Assembly (NCBI GenBank): GCA_019925795.1
Contig: CM034310.1
Location: 14,652,764 to 14,716,763, forward strand
Length of the DNA: 64,000 nt
Source of the DNA: Dendrobium chrysotoxum
Taxonomy: Eukaryota > Streptophyta > Magnoliopsida > Asparagales > Orchidaceae
Reading direction: 5' to 3'
The translations under genes were made by a program, and so were the position numbers. The notes below the pieces were generated by a model. The model saw nothing but the letters and a program-made list of their open reading frames with translations, had not been told where the DNA came from and made no database searches. This document shows, piece by piece, positions 1 to 10,996 of the stretch; position 1 is the stretch's first letter; every line of letters begins with the position of its first letter.

Positions 1-1010
1 TTCAGAAGAAAAGAAATTAGATAAGAAAAATGATCCGTTCAAACTTTATTCCAGAAAAATATCTGATAAAATAGTATTGCAAATTAAAGAACCAACAATC
101 ACAATTTATAATCTTTAGTGTTTGAATATATTAAGGATGCATAAATTCTTCTATGATTTTTTAAAGGTTTGAAAGAGGAGGAAGCTTATTTATTTATGGG
201 CTCATTTTGTATCTCTTTTTTAATTATTTGGCATACTTAGTGCATCTTTTGATTTTGATACACTTTATGTATCTTTTTAATTTTATTGGCAAACATTATG
301 CATCTTTTCAGTTGGGCTTATTTTATGCCTCTTTTATTTTCAGTTGATTAGCACACTTTGCGTATCTTTTACAAGCTTCTATTCTTTCAAAACCTTTAAA
401 AGACTCTCAGTTGTGAGATTATCTTCTAGATATAAGAGAAGAAAAATTCATTCTCATAGATAAGGAAAAGTAAACCACAAAACATAACCATTATCATATG
501 ATAAATGCAATCACTCGATTAAGAAAATATGAAAGTGATTCAATGATTTGGAACACTTCTCATATGAGATAGATTATTGTAGGAAGATAAAATAGATCAC
601 TATTTCAAAATCCAACTTTAAAAATTTAAAAAATATTTTTATCCAAAAGGAACAATACACCATTAAAGGAGTTAGAGAAAGAGCAACAATCATCAATATT
701 TTTTCTCTTTAACTATTTTAGAGAGGTCAATTACTACTTACAAGCTTCTAAATAAAAACAAGGCAAAAACTCTCATTTAGAAATCAAGTTTATTAACAGT
801 AGTGAGCAGTGATCTGATTCTAAAGAATAAATAGTGAATCAATAATAACAGGAAAGTGCATAAAAAGAAATAACCAAATCAGGTAAACAACAACAACAAA
901 AGAAAATCAGCAGAGAATAAAATTAAAAAAGGAAACAGATAATCAAATCAAACAAAAATAAAAAAAAACTAAAAAATAGAAACTTTAAAAATCAGTGATC
1001 GTCAAATTCA
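1..1010 (-). other. noncoding region after pol of element A1
   Basis: No credible reading frame is present. Read in reverse, this stretch aligns by eye with 9200-10200 of element A2, including a shared run around the phrase tttatcagatatttttctgg. It is therefore the spacer that in A2 lies between RNase H and the extra 3' ORF. It is AT-rich with short repeated phrases such as atgagcccaca and tgcatctttt. Confidence 0.7.
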
Positions 1011-2460
1011 TGTATTTATGTCAATCACACCCAATCTTGTCCTTAAAATGCTGAATGTGTCAAAGGCCAGTGATTTAGTAAAGATGTCAGCCAATTAGTT
1101 TTCAATTGCTACATGGTGTAGCTCAATATCCTCTTTGGTAACATGGTCTTGAATGAAGTGATGCCTTATGTCAATGTGTTTGGTTCTTTAATGTTAGATA
1201 AGATTCTTAGAGAAGTAGATGACACTATTATTATCACATAGAACTAAAATTGTACCAACATGTAATCCTAAATCAAGAACTTGTTGCTTCAACCAAAAGA
1301 CTTGGACCATATAACTTCCTAAAATAATGTACTCAGTTTCAGTAGTGGAAAGTGCAATAAAGTTTTATTTCTACTGGACCAGGAGATTAAAGACTGCCCT
1401 ATTAATTGGTAAGTTCCAAAAGTGCTCTTTCTATCCACCCTACACCTTACAAAATTAGAATCAGAATATCCAATAATTTCAAAAGAGGTGCTGTGCCTAG
1501 GATACTAGATTCCTAAGTTTTGGGTCCCTAAGAGATATCTAAGAATTCTCTTAACTACAGTCAGGTGGGATTCTTTAGGATCAGCTTGAAATCTAATACA
1601 AAGATAAATACTAAATATGATATCAAGTCTGCTAGTCAGGTAAAGAAGTGATCCAATTATTCCTTTATACTTCTTCTGATCAACATATTTTTTATTAGAA
1701 TTCTTATCTAACTGAACACTGAAACTCATGGGAGTGTTGTTGGTTTGGCTTTATCCATTTCATATTGTCCTTAGTGTATTTTGATAGATTAATAAAGGTA
1801 CCATCATCTATTTGTCTTATGCTAAACCCAAAAAAGTAAGATAATTCTCCTATCATACTCATCTCAAACTCTTTACTCATTATCTTAAAAAAAATCATCA
1901 CATAAATATTTATTAGAAGATTCAAAAAGTATATCATCAACATATGTCTGGATAATAAGTAAATCATCTCCTACTTTTTCTAGAAAAAGGGTGTTATCTA
2001 CACTCCCCTTAACAAACTCTCTTTCTAGTAAGAATGTTCTAAGCCTCTCATACCAAGCTCTGGGTGCTTATTTCAATCCATATAAGGCCTTTTTTAATTT
2101 GTAAACATAATTTGGATATTAGAAACTCTTAAAACCTGGGGATTGCTCTACAAAGATATCTTCTTTTATTACCCCATTTAAAAGGCACTCTTGATATCCA
2201 TTTGAATAAGCTTAAATCCTTTATAATAGGCAAATGCTAGTAGCACTCTAATGGCTTCCAATTTAGCTACAGGGGCAAAGGTCTCCTTAAAATCAAACCC
2301 TTCTATTTGGTTATACCCCTTAGCCACCAATCTTACCTTATTTCTAACCATCACACCAGAATCATTCATTTTATTCTTAAAGACCCATTTGTTTCCACTA
2401 CACTTTGATTTTTAGGTCTTTCTACTAACTCCCAAATATCATTCCTCACAAATTGGTTAA
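1011..2460 (-). pseudogene. reverse transcriptase and RNase H remnants of A1
   Basis: The minus strand encodes copia reverse transcriptase (residues around NKVRLVAKGYNQIEGFDFKE, then APVAKLEAIRVLLAFA) from about 2370, the catalytic-region remnant MIGELSYFFGFSIRQ near 1800-1870, and RNase H (ending LADIFTKSLAFDTF, then GVIDIN) down to about 1011. In the intact element these copy the RNA genome into DNA and remove the RNA. Stops and frame changes break the region into several fragments (2369-2178, 1967-1704, 1729-1505 and a stop-ridden stretch below 1500), so no active enzyme is possible. The matching region of A2 at 7775-9198 is better preserved at its 3' end. Confidence 0.85.
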
Positions 2461-3873
2461 TTTCTTCTTCTATAGCTAAGATCCAAAATTCATCAAAAAG
2501 TGCTTGAATGATGTTGGTGGGTTCAATCATTGAGATAAAGGCAGAATAAGTTACTTCTTTCCTAAGTCCATGCCTAGTTCTAACACCTTTAGAAGGGTCT
2601 CCTAAGATCAATTCTTTAGGATGACTCGAAGAATATCTCAAATCTCTAGGCAATATGTTTTGATATTTTACCCTTTCCTCCAGAATTATATTTTCTACTC
2701 CTTGAGCAATCTCTCTAATTTTCTCTTCTTCCTCAGCTCTAAACTCCTTAGGATCAGATTCATCAAATATTACATGAGTAGTCTCCTCCACCACCAATGT
2801 CCTCTTGTTAAACACTCTAAAGGATTTCCCCACACATAAATATCCTAAGAACACTCCTTCATCAGATTTTAGGTCAAATTTTCCTAAGGATGATTTTCCA
2901 TTATTAAGAATGAAGACCTTATAGCCAAAGACATGGATGTGGGATAGGTTTGGAGTTCTACCCTTAATGATCTCATAGGATGTCTTATTCAGTTTGGATC
3001 TAACATTCACCCTATTCAATATATAACAAGCTCTATTCACCGCTTCTACGCAAAAGTATATTGGAAGTGAATACTCAACAAGCATGGCTTTAGCGGCTTT
3101 CACTAAGGTCCTATTCTTTCGTTCAGCTACCCCATTCTATTGAGGGGTCTTAGGAGCTGAAAAATTATGGCGAATCCCTTGCTCCTCACAAAAAGTTCTA
3201 AATCTCATATTTTCAAACTCTTCACCCTGATCACTATTGATGGTCAAGATCTCACAACCTAACTTCTTCTAAATCCAAGTGGAGAAAGATTTAAATTCAT
3301 CAAATGACTCAGTTTTATGTGAGAGAAATCTAATCAAAGTGAACCTCGAGTAGTCATCAACAATCACAAAACCATAGAATTTTCCCCCTAAGCTAGCAGT
3401 GCTAATGGGTCCAAATATATCCATGTAAAGGACTTCTAAAGGTCTAGAGGTGTTGATGTCCTAAATGGAGTGGAAAGAGGATTGGACTTGCTTTCCTAGG
3501 TAACAGGCATTACACAGGATGTCCTTAGTGAACTAAACTTAGGGACACCTCTAACTAAGTCCTTTTGGATTACTTTTTTAATGGTTTTCATGCTTGCATA
3601 ACATAACCTCCTATGCCATAGCTAAGACTCATCAGCAGTAGTTTCTAAGCAAAATGATGCAACACACTCAATGTTATTTAAATCAAGCATATAAACACTG
3701 TTGATCCTCTTGCCCTGAAAAATAGTGTTGTTATTTAAGCTGATAATACAAGTGTTTGCTAGAAACTTTATGCTGAAACCTTTGTCATAGAGTTGACTGA
3801 TGCTGAGCAAGTTGTGTTTTAGTCCATCTACAAGCAAAACATTTTCAATTAAAAAGGTTCTTGGAGTTTTCAA
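2366..3873 (-). pseudogene. copia integrase remnant of A1
   Basis: The GAG-pre-integrase part is at 3873-3622 (VDGLKHNLLSISQLYDKGF, later LWHRRL just past a stop). The catalytic core is at about 3540-3110, broken by TAG and TGA codons. The integrase C-terminus and linker to reverse transcriptase form an open stretch at 3103-2366 (YILNRVNVRSKLNKTSYE, HVFGYKVFILN, GVFLGY). Integrase joins the cDNA to host DNA. Several stops sit where Trp or Gln is expected, which fits G-to-A or C-to-T decay. Identity comes from the plant copia integrase family pattern; the enzyme is dead. Confidence 0.85.
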
Positions 3874-4030
3874 TTATACCTGTGCCCACCACTTTCCTGG
3901 TGGTGTTATCTCCAAGAGTGACCTTGCCTCCAGCCCTGGCCTCCAGCAAAATAAATTGATTTGCATCTCCAGTCATATGTCTTGAGCATCCGCTGTCTAG
4001 GTACCACATGCTCTCATGAGGTCTTGTGTG
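3870..4030 (-). pseudogene. aspartic protease segment of A1
   Basis: The reverse strand reads MWYLDSGCSRHMTGD followed by VTLGDNTTRKVVGTG, the usual copia protease layout. The catalytic Asp-Ser-Gly triad is intact at 3997-3989. The protease cuts the Gag-Pol precursor. A frame change separates it from the GAG-pre-integrase part at 3873. In the related copy C (34946-36832) the same triad has become Asp-Asn-Arg. Confidence 0.75.
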
Positions 4031-4099
4031 AGAGCATCCCTACAAAATTATCAAACATCAGATTTTTTGTTCCTTCTTATGAAAAGAAGAATGCAATGC

Positions 4100-5843
4100 A
4101 TGTGTGTTATGCTGTGAATCATGTAATTTGGGCCTCCACACCTAATGTGTACTATGGTAAACAGTGCAAGTGTGGCAAATATGTCATAACATTCCACAAG
4201 AGAAACATCTAACTCCAGGAAAAGGGTTAACTAATCCACGTGTGTGATAGTTCCTCTTCCTAGGTTTGGAGGATACATGCTTTGATGATTTTGAATGAGA
4301 TTCTTTAAGTGATGGAGGTTTATAAAATTATGCAAACGTAGGAGGTATTTTGTTATTCTCAAATGCACTAATTTTTACACTTAGAAATTCATTTTTCTTT
4401 TTAAGACTTGCAATTTCTTGTTTCAATGCATGCTCACTATTCTCTAAATCCCATGCCATAGTTTCTAGTTCTTTAAATGCTTTTTCTAAATCAGCATGCA
4501 ATATTTTCAATGAATCATGCTCAATAATCAACTCAGAATGCTTTTTATTTAACTCATCAAATTCATCAAGTATTGACATGTGATTGCTATTAAGTGTAGA
4601 ATGATCCTTAAGTAAAACTTCATACTCTTTTTGTAGGTTCAAGAATTCCAATTTCAAGCTAGCATGCATTTTCTTAAGTTTCCTATATGATGAATAGATT
4701 TTCTTAGAAACATCAAGTAATTGATCGTAGGTTAGTTCACATACCTCTTCTTGGTCAGACTGACCATGATGTTCATCCGCCATCAGACACAAGTTTGTAC
4801 TCTCCTCTTCAACTTCAGTCTCAGAGGAGTCAGATGCAGAATCCATCCAGAAAGCCTTTTGAATCTGCTTCTTATCCTTCATGAACTTGGGTTTCTCCTC
4901 ACCCTTCTCCTTTCTTGGGTGAGCCTTAAGTGTAGGACAATCAGCTTTTATTTGTTCTGGCTTCCTGCATTCAAAGCAAATTGTTTGAGAAGAACTTTTA
5001 GAATTTTTGCTAGATTACCTTTATTCCCGTTCTGATAGTTCTTGTGTTTCTTCCTTAGATAGCTTTTAAATGCCTAGTGAATAAGGCAACATTATCACTT
5101 TCAGACCTGGAGGTATCAGTATCCGTATCATTCGCCTTCAGCGCCACAGTTTTCTTCTTTTTCTTCTCTCCTGCATCAAGTTGTCTTTGGTTCACTCCTT
5201 GTTCATAAGCAATGAGTGATCCAAGTAAGTTATCAATAGAATAAGTATTCAAATCTTTGGATTCAGTAATCGCAGTTATCTTGGCATCATAGGAAGAGGG
5301 AAAACATCTCAAAATCTTGTTAACTTTTTTATAGTTGGTGAGTTCTCTTCCTAAGACATGCAGGGACATGATGATTTGTGTGAACCTAGTATACATTTTA
5401 GATATTGACTCACTACATTTCATGCGAAAAAGTTCATAGTCGTGAAGCAAGATATTCAACCTAGACTGTTTAACTTCAGTTGTGCCCTCATAAGTGATAC
5501 ATAATTTATCCCAGATTTCTTTGCCAGTGGTACAAGTTGATACACGCATGTAATCTTTAGATTTTAATGCATAGAAAAAATTCTTTAAGCATTTTGCATT
5601 TAGTTGCGCTAAGTCCCTATCATCATGAGTCCATTCAGTAAAAGGAAGTTCAATTTTAACACTATTAATAAGTCTAAATGGTGCATCATAATCATCTTTA
5701 ACAAGTATCCATATGTGATAATCAATTGATAGTACAAAGGTGGACATACGAGTATTCGAGAAATTAAAAGGTAAATTATCAAATAAAGGTGGATGAGTAA
5801 TGAAATATTCTTCTGTGATGTTTCTATTACCAAAGTTAGCTAT
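4100..5843 (-). pseudogene. Gag polyprotein of A1 with coiled coil and two zinc knuckles
   Basis: Gag builds the virus-like particle. An N-terminal UBN2-type retrotransposon gag domain lies at about 5800-5055 (KEIWDKLCITYEGTTEVKQ and SLIAYEQ are family hallmarks). A first CCHC knuckle near 4980-4935 has Cys-X2-Cys-X4-Gln-X4-Cys, its His replaced by Gln. A long heptad-rich coiled coil fills 4750-4330. A second knuckle at about 4205-4160 (CFSCGML, a stop, then HICHTC) leads into protease. The start codon appears lost: the codon at 5843-5841 is ATA where the related element B has ATG (23818-23816) in the matching context. Frameshifts near 5055 and 4880 also disable it. Confidence 0.85.
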
Positions 5844-5883
5844 GGATCAAATTCAAGAGTTTTTCAAAACTTATTTTTATGAA

Positions 5884-5900
5884 TCTCGCTCTGATACAAC
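5884..5900 (-). other. primer binding site of A1
   Basis: Just inside the LTR the minus strand reads TTGTATCAGAGCGAG, matching the usual TGGTATCAGAGC complement to the 3' end of plant initiator tRNA-Met except for one base. It fixes both the direction of A1 and the inner LTR border at 5902. Confidence 0.8.
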
Positions 5901-6313
5901 TTGAAAGTTCATTAGGGATGTTAAGCCCTTGTGAACTAGCCCAAGGCTAATCAAGAGGGGGGGTGAATTGGTTGTTTTAAAAAATTTTTGAGCAAAATAG
6001 ATTTTGAAAACCTTTTTGGATGTATTAAAATAATTGCAAAAGAAAGTTTATGTGGAGATATTTAATCAAACAAAATAATAACTTTACCACACAATCATCC
6101 ATAAAAAAGTAAAGTACAGTAATTAAAAAAATATTACAGTAAAAAATAAACACACCAAATTTTATAGTGGTTCGGTCAACATGACCTATATCAACTTCCT
6201 GGAGCCTCCCCTCCAGGTATTGTACTAAAACTCAGATACTCTCCTTCTATTCCCACAGCAAGGCAGAGAAGCCTTTACAAAACTCCTTTTCACCAACCTG
6301 GTGTGGCAGAGAA

Positions 6314-6434
6314 CCCGGACTCCTTTTGCTTCCTCCTGAAGCAGGCAGAGAAACTTACCTCCTTTTGCTTCCTTCTAAAGTAGGCAGAGAACCTTACCTC
6401 CTTTTGCTTCCTTCTAAAGTAGGCAGAGAACCTT
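6314..6434 (-). repeat. 39-bp tandem repeat in the A1 LTR
   Basis: Three copies of a 39-bp unit ending in ggcagagaa follow each other (ccttttgcttccttctaaag is the core). The same three-copy array occurs in reverse in the A2 LTR at 13735-13855. Because 39 is a multiple of three the array stays open in frame, which creates chance ORFs in both copies. Confidence 0.8.
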
Positions 6435-6654
6435 GATCTTCTTGCAAACGATCCTTCCCACAGAGACACCAAGGGACAAAGGACGACGACTGGAGACTAC
6501 GACTCGAATCCTTTCTTGGAGTAACCTTTGTGAACACCTCACAAACTCTCCCTCATAAGATCCTCTCGCTCTCTCCCAAGCTCTCCCTCTCCCTCTCAAG
6601 AATCTCTCAGGTGAGGATAGTGGCAAAAGATCTCAACAGTAGCAAGAAAGAGAC

Positions 6655-6663
6655 CTTAAATAG
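6655..6663 (-). promoter_or_regulatory. TATA-like box of the A1 LTR
   Basis: On the minus strand CTATTTAAG lies directly downstream of the palindrome array and upstream of the conserved ctctttcttgctactgttgagatc stretch that would be the transcript start region. Related LTRs have the same element: CTTTTATTTAAG at 13504-13515 in A2 and CTATTTAAG at 24742-24734 in B. Confidence 0.55.
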
Positions 6664-6679
6664 AGCTTAAAAATTGACC

Positions 6680-7520
6680 CAAATTTTAACTTTCCATCAA
6701 AGATCATCCAGGACGATCCTTCGATCGTCCTGTACGATAAGTGTAAATCATCACCTTCTGGCCTGGACGATCTGGTTCCTCTGGATGATTAGAACACATG
6801 GTTTATTCAGATCGTCCGAGATAATTCTGCAATCATCCTGGATGATTAGTGTAAATCAGGAATATCATTCAGAAGATAGTTCGGGACATCAAGGAGAAAA
6901 GCCTAGACGATCAAAAGAAAATGACTTGATCATCCAGGATGATATGTATATCATCTTGTATGATTAGTTCAAAGATGACCAATATCGTCCGGCCCACAGT
7001 TCATGTCGTCCAAGATAACTGTGCTAGATGATTTGAAAATGACCTGATCTTTCAAGACAATATCTCTATCATCCTATATGATTGTTCAAAAATGGGAGTA
7101 TCATCTGGTAGACAATTCGGGTCATCTAGCTGAGACACACTAGACGATGAGGATTTCTAATTAATTATCCAGGATGATCTTGCGATCATCCATGATGATG
7201 TGATCAAATCAATCAATCCTTAATTACTTTTTCTTAATCATCTGACTAATTTAGATATGATTATAATGAATTATCTTAGATGATAGACGTATTGTCTGAT
7301 ACAATTAGACAAAAATATAAAAAATAAACACTTGCCTAACTTAGTCTAGCGGCTGAGAATTTTTGATTTAAGCATATCATCCTATACGATGGAAGTATCG
7401 TCTAGGATGATTTGCTTAATCAGACCAACTTAACATGGCTACCCTAATTAGGGTTTTTATTTTCAATGGATCGTTCAGGATGATATCACTATCATCTAGG
7501 ATGATATGAATAAAATTAAA
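6680..7520. repeat. palindrome array in the A1 LTR
   Basis: More than ten short odd palindromes or half sites of the form ATCRTCC-N-GGAYGAT are scattered through this U3 stretch, for example around 6716-6740, 7180-7200, 7395-7410 and 7470-7505. Sirevirus LTRs are known from published work to carry conserved palindromic motifs in their promoter region. Here the core is TCC-N-GGA. Confidence 0.75.
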
Positions 7521-7774
7521 ACAGAAACTCTAACTCAAAAAATTTCCCCCCTATGTGTGTGTGTGCAAGGTTACTTAGCTTGGGGATCCATTACATTACA
7601 TTTGACTCAAGAAAGGTGAAAAAATTATATTGAACGAGAAATAAAAACAGACTGACTCGATCTTGAGCTCAATTGAATTGTAATTGATCTTTCAAACCTG
7701 AAAGTTTAGACACTTAAACAGAAATAGAAATATTTGTTATCATCAAAATCATAATCCTTGAATCCAGATTTATA

Positions 7775-9198
7775 ACAGAAAAACCTAAGGATCAAAGTGT
7801 AATAGGAATCAAATGGGTCTTTAAGAATAAAATGAATGATTCTAGTGTGGTGGTTAGGAATAAGGTAAGGTTGGTGGCTAAAGGGTACAAACAAATATAA
7901 GGGATTGATTTTGAGGAGACCTTTTCCCCTATAGCTAGATTGGAAGCCATTAGAGTGCTACTAGCCTTTGCCTATTATAAGAGATTTTCTAAATGGATGT
8001 AAAGAGTGTCTTTTTAAATGGGGTAATAAAGGAAGATGTGTTTGTAGAGCAACCCCCAGGTTTTGAGAGTTCCTTATTTCCAAATCATGTTTACAAATTA
8101 AAAAAGGCCTTGTATGGATTAAAACATGCACTCAGAGCTTAGTATGAGAGGCTTAGCACATTCCTACTGGAAAAGAAGTTTGTTAAGGGAAGCATAGACA
8201 CCACCCTTTTTCTGAGGAAAGTAAGGAAATAATTTGCTCATTATCCAGATTTATATTGATGATATACTTTTTGGATCTTCTGATAAAAATTTATGTGATG
8301 ATTTTTCTAAGATAATGAGTAAAGAGTTTGAGATAAGTATGATGGGATAATTGTCCTACTATTTGAGGTTTAGCATAAGATAAATGGATGATTGAACTTT
8401 TCTTAATCAATCAAAATACACAAAGGACATCATGAAGAAATATGAAATGGATAAAGCCAAGATGATCAACACTCCCATGAGTACTAGTGTTCAATTAGAT
8501 AAGGATTCAAATAGAATAAGAAGAAATACAGAGAAATAATTGGATCACTTTTTTGCCTGACTACTAGCAGACCTGATATCATATTTAATATTTGTCTTTA
8601 TGCTAGATTTTAAGCTGATCCTAAAGAATCCCACCTGACTGCAGTTAAAAGAATCCTTAGATATCTCTTAGGGACCCCAAACTTAGGAATCTGGCATCCC
8701 AGACACAACACTTCTTTTGCAATTATCGGATATTCTGATTCTGATTTTGCAGGGTGTAGGGATGATAGAAAGAGCACTTCTGGAACTTGCCAATTCATAG
8801 GACAATCCTTAGTCTCCTGGTCTAGTAAAACACAAAACTCGATTGTACTTTTCACTGCTGAAGTTGAGTACATTACCATAGGAAGTTATGTGGCCCAAGT
8901 TCTTTGGATGAAGCAGCATATCTTGGATTTAGGATTACTTGTTGGCACAATTTCAGTTCTATATGATAACACTAATGCCATCTGCATCTCTAAGAATCAT
9001 ATCCAACATTCAAGAACTAAATATATTGATATAAGTCATCACTTCATTAAGGACCATATTACCAAAGGGGACATTGAGCTACACCATGTAGCAACTGAAA
9101 ACCAACTGGCTGACATCTTTACTAAACCACTGGCCTTTGACACATTCAGCATTTTAAGGACCGGATTGGGTGTGATTGACATAAATGCAAGAATTTGA
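7775..9198 (+). pseudogene. reverse transcriptase and RNase H of A2
   Basis: Reverse transcriptase reads from 7775 (WVFKNKMNDS, VRNKVRLVAKGYKQI). The catalytic motif is YIDDILFGSSDKN near 8250-8290, where copia enzymes usually have YVDD. RNase H follows, with an open final stretch at 8890-9198 (QHSRTKYIDISHHFIKDH, LADIFTKPLAFDTF) ending in TGA at 9196-9198. Earlier frames carry stops (for example TAG near 8140 and frame changes near 7985 and 8230), so the enzyme is broken. It is closely related to the A1 copy at 2460-1011 on the other strand. Confidence 0.85.
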
Positions 9199-10500
9199 TG
9201 ATTACTAATTTTTTAATGTTCTATTTTTCATTTTTCTTTTGGTTTTTATTTGATTTGATTGTCTGTTTCTTTTTAGATCTTTTATTTTCTTGCTGATTTT
9301 TGTTTGTTTGATTTGCTTATCAAATTTAGTTATTTCTTTTTTGGGCTTTCCTCTTAATTTTATATTTACTATTTATTTTTCTTTAGAATCATATCAATGC
9401 TCACTACTATTGATAAACTAGATTTCTGACTGAGAGTTTGCCTTATTTTTGTTTGAAAGCTTATAAGCAGTGATTTACTCCTCTGAAACTGTTAAAGGGA
9501 AGAAATATTGATGATTGTTCTCCTCCTCTAACCCCTTTAATGGTGTATTTTTCTTTTTAAATAGAAATATTTTTCAAAATTAAAAAGACTAGACTTTGAA
9601 ATAGAGATCTTTTTATCTTCCTATAGTAATCTATCTCATATGGGTAGTGTTCTAAATCATTGAATCACTTTCATGTTTTATTAATCAAGTGGTTGCATTT
9701 ATCATATGAGAATGATTCTATTTTATGGATTACTGTTCCTTATCTAATAGAGTGAGTCTTCTTTTCTTCTCTTATATCTAGAAAATAATCTCACAATTGA
9801 GAAACTTTTAGAGATTTTGAAAGAAAAGGAAGCTTGCAAAAGATGCGCAAGGTGCGCTAATCAACTGAAAAAAAGAGACACAAAATGAGCCCAATAAAAG
9901 ATGTGTAATGTTCACCACTAAAATTAAAAAGATACATAAAATGTATCAATAATCAAAATATATGTAAAGTGTGCCAAATAATGAAAAAAAGAGGTACAAA
10001 ATGAGCCCACAAAGAAATAAGCTTCTTCCTCTTTCTGATCTTTAAAAAATCTTAGAAGAATTCATGTATCACTTAATATATTCAAACACTTGAGAGGGAA
10101 AATCATGATTTCTGATTCTCTTATTTGTAATAGTATTTTATCAGATATTTTTCTGGAACATCGTATGAAAGGATCATATTTCTTATCTAACTTCTTCTCT
10201 TTTGAATTAGATTTCTTTTTTAAAGGAATTTGAACCTGTAAGGTGTCTGAGGTAGGAGTTACGAAAATTGATTTTTCTAACTTTTTTTTATTTTAGCCCA
10301 TTGATTTCTTCTTATTTGCTTTTGAATTGAAAATTAAGAAAAAGTTTTGATTTACTGGACCAGATCGATTAAAAAAAATAAAAAATACATATATTTTTGG
10401 TGTTATTTCCTCATTTTTATTTTTTCCCTTTTTCTTTAATTTGATTTTAATTTGTTTGTGATTTTTGGGTCCCCTGATCATTCCTCTCCATCATTCATCT
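9199..10500. other. spacer between RNase H and the 3' ORF of A2
   Basis: This is AT-rich with no supported gene. The first kilobase is the inverted counterpart of positions 1-1010 in A1. A region rich in T runs follows at 10200-10500. Confidence 0.65.
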
Positions 10501-10509
10501 TTTTTTTAT

Positions 10510-10920
10510 TTTTTGGTCACATCGTCCTGGACGATCCCTACATCGTCCAAGATGATATAATCAAATCATCCCGATCATGATCCAACGGTTGATCTGATCC
10601 AATTATTGGTGATTGTCCTGAATGATATACCTAATCATCTTGGATGATCCATATAGCAATAATTAGATGATTTAAATTTAGCCTGTCCGATTCTATAATT
10701 GCATATCATCCTGAATGATCCACCTAATCATCCTAGATGATACTTTTAGTCAAAAGTCATCCAGCCTGACTCATCGAGATGATCGCCTGTGTCTAATCAT
10801 CCTAGATGATATTTGATCATCTTGGACGAACCGACCACCTTTTTGACTAGTCGTCCTAGACGCAATTATTATTACCTACCTTCTTGGACGATCTCACTAT
10901 CATCCTGGATGATATGGATG
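10510..10920. repeat. internal palindrome array upstream of the 3' ORF of A2
   Basis: Short palindromes of the LTR type recur here although this is not LTR. Perfect examples are ATCGTCCTGGACGAT at 10521-10535 and ATCATCCTGGATGAT at 10899-10913; imperfect ones lie near 10635-10650, 10707-10722, 10728-10743 and 10797-10812. The array ends a few bases before a TATA-like box, the same order as in the LTR promoter. Confidence 0.75.
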
Positions 10921-10924
10921 ATTT

Positions 10925-10933
10925 CTATTTAAA
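10925..10933 (+). promoter_or_regulatory. TATA-like box ahead of the 3' ORF
   Basis: CTATTTAAA follows the internal palindrome array and precedes the ORF start at 10997 by about 65 bases, with a pyrimidine-rich stretch between. The LTR of the same family has CTATTTAAG or CTTTTATTTAAG in the same relation to its own palindrome array. Function as an internal promoter is inferred. Confidence 0.4.
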
Positions 10934-10996
10934 CCGTTGATCTCAGCCAACTTTCTTCACCAATCTCTCTTTCTACACTCATACAATCTTCTTCTT

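Larger units (their letters stand above)
1..7774 (-). mobile_element. Sirevirus-type Ty1/copia retrotransposon A1 (5' end complete, 3' end outside window)
   Basis: Read on the minus strand the order is 5' LTR (7774-5902), tRNA-Met-type primer site (about 5900-5886), gag, protease, integrase, reverse transcriptase, RNase H and a noncoding 3' region. This is the Ty1/copia order. The long gag with a coiled coil, two zinc knuckles, palindrome-rich LTRs and a long region after pol point to the Sirevirus lineage. The outer LTR edge at 7774 abuts the reverse transcriptase of a plus-strand relative (A2) with no spacer, so A1 most simply inserted into A2. The 3' LTR and any extra ORF lie left of base 1. 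All coding regions carry stops or frameshifts, so the copy is not autonomous. Confidence 0.85.
5902..7774 (-). repeat. 5' LTR of A1 (1873 bp)
   Basis: It starts on the plus strand with tgaaagttcatt next to the primer site and ends with ccagatttata at 7774, which corresponds to the minus-strand start TGTAAATCTGG with TG decayed to TA. It matches in reverse the A2 LTR at 12407-14270 over its length. It holds a U5-side block with three 39-bp repeats (6314-6434), a TATA-like box (6663-6655 on the minus strand), an array of short palindromes (about 6680-7520) and a GT run near 7554-7566. Confidence 0.85.
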
